The notes under the pieces were generated by a model that worked only from the letters and a program-made list of their open reading frames with translations, was not told where the DNA came from and made no database searches. From Bacteroides sp. OF04-15BH (lineage in GTDB: Bacteria > Bacteroidota > Bacteroidia > Bacteroidales > Bacteroidaceae), in contig NZ_QUEM01000040.1 in the NCBI RefSeq assembly GCF_003477995.1, positions 1 through 14,688 of the forward strand: 14,688 bases of DNA. Reading direction: 5' to 3'. Of the stretch, positions 7,973-13,765 are shown one piece after another; positions within the stretch are counted from its first letter, which is position 1, and each line of letters starts with the position of its first letter. The translations under genes were made by a program, and so were the position numbers.

Positions 7973-8341
7973 ATGAAGTCGTTGACAAAAAAAGAAGAAG
8001 AGATTATGGGATTCTTTTGGGAAAAGGGTCCTTTGTTTGTGAAACAGTTGCTTGAGTTCTATGAGGAACCGCGTCCGCATTTCAATACCCTTTCTACCAT
8101 CGTACGTGGGTTGGAAGAGAAAGGCTTTTTGGGACATACGGCCTACGGAAATTCTTATCAGTACCATCCGATTGTCTCAAAGGAGGAATTCAAGCGGAAA
8201 ACCTTGCGGGGAATTATCGGGAAATATTTCAACAATTCTTTTCTGGGAGTTGTGTCGGCTTTTGTCGAAGAAGAAGATGTTTCGGTTGAAGAACTGAAGG
8301 AACTGATTCGTTCGGTGGAAGAAGGAAAAAAGAAAGACTAA
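7973..8341 (+). CDS. BlaI/MecI-family winged-helix repressor
   Basis: A 122-residue repressor of the BlaI/MecI/CopY family. The N-terminal winged helix is clear: LTKKEEEIMGFFWEKGP matches the family opening, the recognition helix is around FNTLSTIVRGLEEKGFL (about 38-54), and the wing holds GNSYQYHP (about 59-66). The C-terminal part from about 70 is the helical dimerisation region, acidic and then lysine-rich at the end. Such proteins bind operators as dimers and are inactivated when the partner M56 protease is triggered. The M56 gene follows 25 bp downstream on the same strand, which fits this pairing. AGAGGA shortly before the ATG may act as a ribosome site. The reading frame is intact, unlike the two genes after it. 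There is no beta-lactamase gene in the window, so the target is probably not penicillin resistance. Confidence 0.9.
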   Translation: MKSLTKKEEEIMGFFWEKGPLFVKQLLEFYEEPRPHFNTLSTIVRGLEEKGFLGHTAYGNSYQYHPIVSKEEFKRKTLRGIIGKYFNNSFLGVVSAFVEEEDVSVEELKELIRSVEEGKKKD

Positions 8342-8366
8342 GGAAAGAAAATAATACCTGCATATC

Positions 8367-9628
8367 ATGGAAACACTGTTTTACTATCTGATTGAATCAT
8401 CCGTCTGTCTGGCCCTTTATGAAGTGTTCTACTGGCTTTTTCTCCGGAAAGAAATTTTCATCGGATGCAGCGGATCATGCTGTTGGGTTCATTATGGCTT
8501 GCCGTGTGTTTGCCTTTATTGGAACTTCCGGAATGGGGTACTGAAGCATTGTCGGTTTCCGGAGATGCTTTTCCTGTTTGGGAAGCTCCGATACAAGACT
8601 ATCTGGTTGTTTCCTTCTCCAATCAGACCGATACAGACTCGGGAACTTCCTTGTGGGAGATACTTACCGTGATTTATTTTCTGGCTGTTGCCTTGATGCT
8701 CCTGAAGAATATAGTCATGTTCTTTTATTTGAGTCGTATTTTGCGTCAATGCCATCGGAAAGTTCTTCCTGACGGATGCGTTGTTTTTGTATATCCTGGA
8801 AAGATCAGTCCTTTCAGTTGGTTGGGGCATATTATTCTTTCTGAGGAGAGTGCAGAATCACAGCGTGCGGTTGTGGCTCATGAGCATGCCCATGTCTTGT
8901 TGCATCATTCTTGGGATCTGCTTCAGGCAGAGCTGTTGCTTTGCATTCAGTGGTTCAATCCCGCGGCGTGGCTTTTGAAGAGAGATTTGTCTTTAGTGCA
9001 TGAATATGAAGCCGACCAGTATGTCCTGTCACATGGTTTCGATGCTCGTGACTATCAGTTGTTGCTGATACAAAAGGCAGCCGGTCCTGAGTTCTATACC
9101 TTGACAAATCGTTTCGGTCATCATTCTTTGAAGAAACGTATTCTGATGATGCAGCGCAGGTCGTCCGGTTTTTGGAGATGGACCAGATGTCTGTATGCGT
9201 TGCCGGTAGCTGCTTTATCCCTGTTTTTGTTGGCGTTTTCCAATTCGGAACAGTTTATGGACTCGGAGAGCAAGAAACCGCTGGCAGTTTCTTTATCAGA
9301 TACTTCAATACAAACAATATATACAAAAGTGGACCATATTCCATCTTTTGTCGGAGGAGAAACAGCGTTGAGGAGATATGTTGACAAGAACCTTGTTTAC
9401 CCTCCCGAAGCAGCTGCTCAAGGTATTGAAGGCTGGGTGCTTGTAACCTTTATTGTGAACAAGGGCGGACAGATTATTTATCCGAGAGTGTCCCGAAGCG
9501 CACATCCTTTATTAGATGCAGAGGCTCTTCGGCTTATCCGGGAAATGCCTCTTTGGATTGCCGGGCGACACCGGGGGAGAAATGTGGATGTCAAGTACAG
9601 TCTTCCAATTAAATTTGTGCTGGAATGA
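8367..9628 (+). pseudogene. M56 (BlaR1-like) membrane protease with TonB C-terminal domain, frameshifted near the 5' end
   Basis: A BlaR1-type zinc protease split over two frames. The ATG at 8367 opens METLFYYLIESSVC..., the expected first membrane helix, and runs to LRKE (8451-8453). The rest of the protein is in another frame, open from 8423 and complete to 9628. One missing base around 8454 would give KETFHRMQRIMLLGS and a continuous protein of about 420 residues. In the second frame, counted from ATG 8465, there are helices at about 4-22, 66-90 and 241-258. The protease motif HEHAH is at 139-143 and the third zinc-ligand region EYEAD at 180-184. A TonB C-terminal domain lies at about 290-387 (IPSFVGGETALRRY, YPPEAAAQGIEG). 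A product from ATG 8465 would lack helix 1 but could keep the protease in the cytoplasm. Mutation, sequencing error and recoding are all open; I see no good slippery heptamer. Confidence 0.82.
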
Positions 9629-9681
9629 TGGTAAGGACTTTCGCTCCTTGACTTTTTATAAACTGTAATAATTGCTTGATT

Positions 9682-10005
9682 ATGAAAAAGATCTAAAGCA
9701 ACCAATGGGCAGGTGTCAGAAACTGGTATTTGTTTCCCTTTGCATTATTTGCTTTCATGTTATTTCCTTTGTTTCGGGTTCGGGGAGAGGAAAATATCCT
9801 GTTGCCTTTTGGATATCAGGGAAAGGAAATCAAACGAAGCAAGGAACTGTATCGTCAGGATACGGGAGAAGTGATGATGGCTTCTTCGGAAGGTAATCCC
9901 GAGGAGCACAAAAAGATTGCCGGTGATTATCTGTATCTGCTCGGCAAGAAAGGGGATTCTCTTTGCATCAACAAATATTCGTTGAAAGAACTGTTCTCGA
10001 ATTGA
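9682..10005 (+). pseudogene. Small one-helix membrane protein with an in-frame stop at codon 5
   Basis: From the ATG at 9682 the frame reads MKKI, then TAA (9694-9696), then SNQWAGVRNWYLFPFALFAF and on to a TGA at 10003-10005. Without that stop the product would be about 107 residues with one membrane helix (about residues 15-31). A soluble tail follows with PFGYQGKEIKRSKELYRQ and a charged end, GDYLYLLGKKGDSL. I do not know the family. The codon could have been CAA, AAA or GAA before a single change. Starts downstream of the lesion exist, TTG at 9730 (91 residues) and ATG at 9757 (83 residues), but they lose part or most of the helix. It lies 53 bp after the M56 gene and 73 bp before the lipoprotein gene, with no promoter motif in either gap, so it belongs to the same operon. 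Confidence 0.6.
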
Positions 10006-10078
10006 GTGTCAGGCATCTGCTGTCTTTTTTATGGTGGTTGAGGAGAAAACATCTGGACATAATATAAATCAAAAGAAT

Positions 10079-11035
10079 ATGGAAAAAATTACGAGAAAAA
10101 TCATCTTTAGCCTTCTTGTGCTTTATGGAGGCTTTTCATTTTGGGGATGCCAGCATTCGGCGCAACCGGTTTCTCCTTATTCCAAGGCCTATAAAGACAG
10201 TGTACTTCTGACTGAAGCTGCATGGTATTTGGGTGTTCGTCAGTTTGATTCGGCTTTTTGGGCGCTTGAGAAATGTGAGCGGATAGCTCCCGACTATCCT
10301 CATATTCCTTTTGTGAAAGGAGCCATGCTTTATTGTGACGGCCAAGAGGAGGCAGCTGTTCCCGAAATCCGTCGGTCGCTGCATATTTATGATTCCCTGT
10401 TGCAAGTACGTCCTTTGTATCAGGATGCTCTGAACCGTACACTCTGCATTCTTTATCTTTATGGTCGGGATGCCTATGAGCGTTCGATAGACAGTCTGCT
10501 TCAAGACCCTCAATATGCCGATACGGCTCGGTTGTATAAAGCAGTGCTTTTCAAGCAGGTGACATTCCCGGAGATTGCCGAGTCTGCTGTCTATACTCAT
10601 TACTTTGATAAAGATTCCATTTTGAAGGATTCCGCCGACTGGTTGTCCGCGCTCGTCCATTATGAAGCCCGCCAGTTTACGGACAATCCACAGGGAAAGG
10701 ATGAGAAGGCCGGCGTGTGGAAGCCTCGTCTGCAAGTGTTCCACGGATCGGAATATTCGGCTTTCCCCCAATGGCCGGAAGGTTTCGTTGCCAATCTGAA
10801 AAAGCAGCTTTCCACTTGTCCGGGAGCCGACAAAGACAGCTATGTGTGTGAATTCTGGTTGACTGATAAGGGAGAGATACATTATTTCCGGGTGTTAGAT
10901 TCGCAGCGCGGTGCTTTTGAGCAGGCGCTCGCAAAGGCTTTTGCGGCCTTGCAGCCCCTGATTCCGGTCAAGAAACAGAATCAGAATGCTTCCTGCTATT
11001 GTCGTGTGCATCTTGATCTGAGCGCCTTGCGATAG
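10079..11035 (+). CDS. Lipoprotein with TPR-like repeats and a TonB-like C-terminus
   Basis: A 318-residue predicted lipoprotein. The ATG at 10079 is preferred over an upstream one at 10031 because it gives a proper signal peptide: MEKITRKIIFSLLVLYGG, then SFWGC with the lipid-bearing Cys at 24. Residues about 45-160 are helical and resemble tetratricopeptide repeats (AWYLGVRQFDSAFWALEKCERIAPDYP is the best unit). The last 65 residues (VCEFWLTDKGEIHYFRVLDS ... CYCRVHLDL) follow the same hydrophobic pattern as the TonB domain ending the M56 protein of this operon, but lack its usual YP and P-W-x-P features. The domain call is inference. Cysteines at 257, 306 and 308 could form a disulfide outside the cytoplasm. 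It is the last gene of the blaI-type operon and is followed by a strong hairpin, and its frame is intact. Confidence 0.8.
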   Translation: MEKITRKIIFSLLVLYGGFSFWGCQHSAQPVSPYSKAYKDSVLLTEAAWYLGVRQFDSAFWALEKCERIAPDYPHIPFVKGAMLYCDGQEEAAVPEIRRSLHIYDSLLQVRPLYQDALNRTLCILYLYGRDAYERSIDSLLQDPQYADTARLYKAVLFKQVTFPEIAESAVYTHYFDKDSILKDSADWLSALVHYEARQFTDNPQGKDEKAGVWKPRLQVFHGSEYSAFPQWPEGFVANLKKQLSTCPGADKDSYVCEFWLTDKGEIHYFRVLDSQRGAFEQALAKAFAALQPLIPVKKQNQNASCYCRVHLDLSALR

Positions 11036-11096
11036 TAAGTCAAGGAGGCTTTCGAAAAACAATCAAAGAAAGACCGGAAACAGACATTGTCTATAA

Positions 11097-11145
11097 AAAC
11101 ACGAAGCAGGAAGAACGGTTCGTTCCGTCTTCCTGCTTCGTGTTT
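11097..11145. terminator. Long hairpin between convergent genes, bidirectional terminator
   Basis: AAACACGAAGCAGGAAG pairs with CTTCCTGCTTCGTGTTT over 17 bp. One bulged A follows, then an inner ACGG/CCGT stem around a TTCGTT loop. It lies 62 bp past the lipoprotein stop on the plus strand and 46 bp past the HIT gene stop on the minus strand. The minus-strand side has a clear T5 tract; the plus side reads TGTTTGATAAAAA, a weaker one. Confidence 0.8.
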
Positions 11146-11159
11146 GATAAAAATGTGTT

Positions 11160-11181
11160 CTTTTCCGTTTTCCCGGAAAAG
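11160..11181 (-). terminator. Second hairpin just after the HIT gene
   Basis: CTTTTCCG (11160-11167) pairs with CGGAAAAG (11174-11181) around a 6-nt loop, only 9 bp past the HIT stop codon. On the minus strand ATTTTT follows after a short gap. It probably acts together with the longer hairpin further on to stop greA-HIT transcripts. Confidence 0.5.
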
Positions 11182-11190
11182 GAAAAATCC

Positions 11191-11592
11191 TTATTCGTTT
11201 TCAAAATTCTTGCGGATTGCCTCGGCAATGCTCTGAAACTCCTCTGGAGAGAGAGACAGTTTCGGGTTGCTGAAGAGCATATCCTTCTCGCTCTGCATCG
11301 GAATCAAGTGGATGTGTGCATGCGGCACTTCCAGTCCCAGTACGGCCTGACCCACCTTGATGCAAGGGAAAGCCTTCTTGATGGCGATAGCCACATGCTT
11401 GGCAAACACCTGCATGGCTGCGATTTCCTCGTCAGTCAGGTCGAAGATATAGTCCACTTCACGCTTTGGAATGACCAAAGTGTGTCCTTTTACCAGCGGG
11501 TTGATGTCGAGAAAAGCATAGAACTGTTCGTTCTCGGCACATTTATAGCTCGGGATCTCTCCGTTTGCTATTTTGGTGAATATTGTTGCCAT
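11191..11592 (-). CDS. HIT-family nucleotide hydrolase
   Basis: A 133-residue histidine-triad protein of the HINT/protein-kinase-C-inhibitor-like type. Such enzymes cleave nucleoside phosphoramidates, aminoacyl-adenylates or dinucleoside polyphosphates through a histidine intermediate. The opening ATIFTKIANGEIPSYK and the NPLVKGHTLVIPKR segment (31-44) are typical. The triad HAHIH is at 91-95 in VPHAHIHLIP, with H93 expected to be the nucleophile. The length is normal. It lies 26 bp downstream of greA on the same strand with no promoter motif between, so the two are probably co-transcribed. The true cellular substrate of bacterial HIT proteins is generally unclear and the sequence does not reveal it here. 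Confidence 0.93.
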   Translation of the reverse strand: MATIFTKIANGEIPSYKCAENEQFYAFLDINPLVKGHTLVIPKREVDYIFDLTDEEIAAMQVFAKHVAIAIKKAFPCIKVGQAVLGLEVPHAHIHLIPMQSEKDMLFSNPKLSLSPEEFQSIAEAIRKNFENE

Positions 11593-11618
11593 AATGTGAT
11601 GCAGTTATAAAAGTTCTG

Positions 11619-12086
11619 TTATTCGAATGAAATGCTCAGGATCTCCAGGTTGATGATACCCTGTGGGATTTTGATTTCGGCGATATCGCCTACCTTCTTG
11701 CCCAGCAGTCCCTGCGCGATCGGAGTCTGGATAGAAATCTTGCCTTCCTTCAGGTTGGCTTCCGTTTCCGATACGATGGTGTAAGACATCTTCATGCCGG
11801 TCTTCACGTTCTTCATCTCTACTTTTGAGAGAATCTGCACAGTGCTGGTATCCAGTTTTGAAGTGTCGATAATCTTGGCATCGCCGATGATGGCTTTCAG
11901 CTGGCTGATCTTGCTTTCCAGCATGGCCTGGTGCTCTTTTGCTGCGTCGTATTCTGCGTTCTCACTCAAGTCGCCCTTATCGCGTGCTTCGGCGATGGCT
12001 GCTGATGCTGCCGGGCGCTGAACTGTTTCCATTTCCTTTAATTGAGCTACAAGTTTGTCGTAGCCCTCTTGTGACATGTAAGCCAT
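11619..12086 (-). CDS. greA: Transcription elongation factor GreA
   Basis: A 155-residue GreA, which enters the secondary channel of RNA polymerase and stimulates cleavage of backtracked RNA. The N-terminal coiled-coil hairpin spans about 1-72; at its tip DKGDLSENAEYDAAKEHQ gives the acidic pair D39 and E42, equivalent to D41 and E44 of E. coli GreA, which hold the catalytic magnesium. The C-terminal domain (about 78-155) has TPIAQGLLGKKVGD, the FKBP-like part that binds polymerase. The length fits the family. It heads a two-gene unit with the HIT gene. Its promoter is about 105 bp upstream, leaving a leader near 98 nt that contains a terminator-like hairpin, a sign of possible attenuation. 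Confidence 0.96.
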   Translation of the reverse strand: MAYMSQEGYDKLVAQLKEMETVQRPAASAAIAEARDKGDLSENAEYDAAKEHQAMLESKISQLKAIIGDAKIIDTSKLDTSTVQILSKVEMKNVKTGMKMSYTIVSETEANLKEGKISIQTPIAQGLLGKKVGDIAEIKIPQGIINLEILSISFE

Positions 12087-12143
12087 ATTCCTTTCTGTTT
12101 TTATGATTTTCTAAAAATATTATTGGTGATAAAAACAAAAGAA

Positions 12144-12165
12144 TTCCGGCAAGAACCTGCCGGAA
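12144..12165 (-). terminator. Terminator-like hairpin inside the greA leader (candidate attenuator)
   Basis: TTCCGGCA (12144-12151) and TGCCGGAA (12158-12165) form a perfect 8-bp stem with a 6-nt loop. Outer AACAAA/TTTGTT arms can extend it across a small internal loop. On the minus strand it is followed by TTCTTTTGTTTTT. It begins about 20 nt after the predicted greA start site and ends about 58 bp before the ATG, so it can stop greA transcription early. It could also serve as the terminator of the upstream lipoprotein gene, whose stop is 90 bp away. Confidence 0.65.
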
Positions 12166-12190
12166 CCCTTTGTTTAAAATCTTAACACTG

Positions 12191-12221
12191 CAAAGGTAAT
12201 GTTTATATTCTAAAAAACAAA
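12191..12221 (-). promoter_or_regulatory. Promoter of the greA-HIT operon
   Basis: On the minus strand TTTG (12218-12221), a 19-nt spacer, and TACCTTTG (12191-12198) match both boxes of the Bacteroidetes primary promoter. The start would be near 12184. It lies between the stop codon of the DUF4369/TlpA-like gene and greA. Confidence 0.78.
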
Positions 12222-12254
12222 TCTTTTCGGTTAAAAATATCCTTTCTGCCTGTT

Positions 12255-13415
12255 TTACAAGAGTTTTTCTATTTCCTGACGGGTATTTGTGTCGGGAGTG
12301 ATACGGCACTTCAAGTCGCTGTTGCGGTCGATGAGGAAACTGCTGGGCAGTTCCTGCACATTATATAATAGGAGGTTGTCCGAGGCGGTGCCCTGAGGAT
12401 CAAACACACAGATCCACGGCAGCGGGTCGCTTACCGTTTTCCAGTAATGTTCGCCGGCATCCACTGACACCTGATAGATTTCCAGACCACGGTCGTGATA
12501 ATCCTGATAGAGCTGACGCATTTCCATAATGCGCTCTTTCGAGGTGGGCAGTGCATAAGCGGTGAAGTCGAGCAGCACCACCTTGCCTCTCAGGTCCGAC
12601 AGATTCCGTGTCTGTCCGTTGATATCCTTCAGACTGAGGTCGATGATTCCCGTGGCGCGGATTTTCTCGTTGGTGATTTCCACGTCAATTTGTTTGGGGC
12701 GGCGCGTGTTGCGCTGTCCTTGCAGGGTGATGTTTTTCAGGTTCTCGCTTCGGGCGCATCCGGGATAGAGGTTATCCCAGGCGGTAGCCACGGCGGCAAA
12801 CCAGCGCACATCATCCGCATCGTTCACCGGGTCGAACACCAGTTCGCCGTGAATGGTCTGAAACAGGGCAAAGTAAGATGACGGGGCCGCCGGGTTGTTC
12901 AGGATAAAATCCTTTTTCAGTTCCTCTTTATATTGGTGCACCAAGTCCGTAATCCGTCGTTCTTTCTCGCCGAGTGTCATATTCTCGATCTTTACCAGCT
13001 GGCGGATTCCCTTTTCCACATTCATCTGTTTTTGTCCGATTTTTTGCAGAGTGATACAGTTTTCCGAGCCCTCTACCGAATATTTTGCGCCCATATCGGT
13101 TGCGTTGGCCTTGATGCGGATTTCTTCGGTAGAGTCAACGGCCAGATTGATAATCTGTTCGCCCAGACGGATGCGGTAGAACTCCGGGTTCTCCGGGCGC
13201 GCGCCGTGGAAGGAGAAGTCTCCGTCGCTGTCCAGTTTGGTGGAATCCAGTTTCTGTACTCCGTTGAGCGAAAGCGCTTCAAAATAAAGCATTTTGTCGT
13301 CGGCATCCGCAATCTGTCCGCTCACGGTGAAGCCCTCTTCCTGTTGCGAGCAGGCCGTGGTGAGGGCAGCCAGGCACAGCGGTAAAAATAAGTATTTCAG
13401 TTTTTTCGGTTTCAT
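12255..13415 (-). CDS. DUF4369/TlpA-like lipoprotein, thioredoxin fold without CxxC
   Basis: A 386-residue predicted lipoprotein of the Bacteroidetes DUF4369 plus AhpC/TSA-thioredoxin type. ATG 13413-13415 is chosen because MKPKKLKYLFLPLCLAALTTAC is then a standard signal peptide with the lipid-bearing Cys at 22; an ATG 8 codons upstream would only add residues. Residues about 28-120 form the beta-rich DUF4369 domain (FTVSGQIADADDKMLYFEAL), 121-240 is helical, and about 255-386 is thioredoxin-like: LKDINGQTRNLSDLRGKVVLLDF, then the cis-proline loop ELPSSFLID with P357. Where a redox enzyme would have WCxxC, this protein has TAYALPTS, so it cannot do thiol exchange there. It probably acts in the periplasm or at the outer membrane in binding or scaffolding. 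Its promoter is the -7 box at the mobile-element junction. Confidence 0.85.
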   Translation of the reverse strand: MKPKKLKYLFLPLCLAALTTACSQQEEGFTVSGQIADADDKMLYFEALSLNGVQKLDSTKLDSDGDFSFHGARPENPEFYRIRLGEQIINLAVDSTEEIRIKANATDMGAKYSVEGSENCITLQKIGQKQMNVEKGIRQLVKIENMTLGEKERRITDLVHQYKEELKKDFILNNPAAPSSYFALFQTIHGELVFDPVNDADDVRWFAAVATAWDNLYPGCARSENLKNITLQGQRNTRRPKQIDVEITNEKIRATGIIDLSLKDINGQTRNLSDLRGKVVLLDFTAYALPTSKERIMEMRQLYQDYHDRGLEIYQVSVDAGEHYWKTVSDPLPWICVFDPQGTASDNLLLYNVQELPSSFLIDRNSDLKCRITPDTNTRQEIEKLL

Positions 13416-13435
13416 GAACTTAATATTTTGCAAAA

Positions 13436-13445
13436 GCAAAGTTAC
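13436..13445 (-). other. Element/chromosome junction core (att), also the -7 box of the lipoprotein gene
   Basis: The minus strand reads GTAACTTTGC, a full match to the 10-bp GTAnnTTTGC sequence known at CTnDOT integration sites. Within it TAACTTTG (13437-13444) is a full match to the TAnnTTTG promoter box, 21 bp from the lipoprotein start codon. An IntDOT-like integrase gene begins 321 bp to the right, reading away, as expected for an attL-type end. The exact boundary within the core cannot be fixed without the other end or an empty site. Confidence 0.6.
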
Positions 13446-13765
13446 TACAAAAAAGTGAAATGCGGAAAGATATAGTGATAGAATTGAGTTACAAGGGTTT
13501 TAGTTGAAGTGGCGAAAATTCGTGAAGCCATTACAATCCCTGCCAAAGCCAAATCCTGACGCCGCAACGTTACTTGTTCGTAACCATGCCCGAAAATGCG
13601 ACAAACGGGTACGGATGACGAAACAAGACGCTAAGGAATAGTGAGTTACCGACAACTCACGCGAAAAATTTGCTTACGGAAAAAGATTGCGCCGTTCCTC
13701 CCCGTTTTGCGTACCGACACCGGACTCTTCACCAACTAATTTGGAAACCAAAAAAATTAAGGACG
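13446..13765. other. Non-coding left end of the element with candidate integrase arm sites
   Basis: No convincing reading frame is seen in these 320 bp. GAGTTAC occurs at 13486-13492 and 13643-13649. GTTAC at 13569-13573 faces GTAAC at 13580-13584 across 6 nt, and GTGAGTT (13641-13647) faces AACTCAC (13654-13660) across 6 nt. Such repeats near an integrase are candidates for arm-type binding sites or for binding of accessory factors, but none was matched to a known IntDOT arm sequence. TAATTTGG at 13737-13744 resembles a promoter box with one base missing from the spacing, so the integrase promoter is undecided. Confidence 0.45.

Noticed and set aside
8450..8462. Programmed -1 frameshift in the M56 gene
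   Set aside because: The AAATTTTC run is not a proper X XXY YYZ heptamer in the zero frame, and no strong downstream stem was seen, so mutation or read error is preferred.
9672..9896. Alternative frame MLDYEKDLKQ... over the small membrane gene
   Set aside because: It ends inside the region where the other frame continues coherently to 10005, and it looks like a shifted copy of that frame.
10031..10078. Upstream start for the TPR lipoprotein
   Set aside because: The extra 16 residues are polar and would bury the signal peptide, which fits perfectly from the ATG at 10079.
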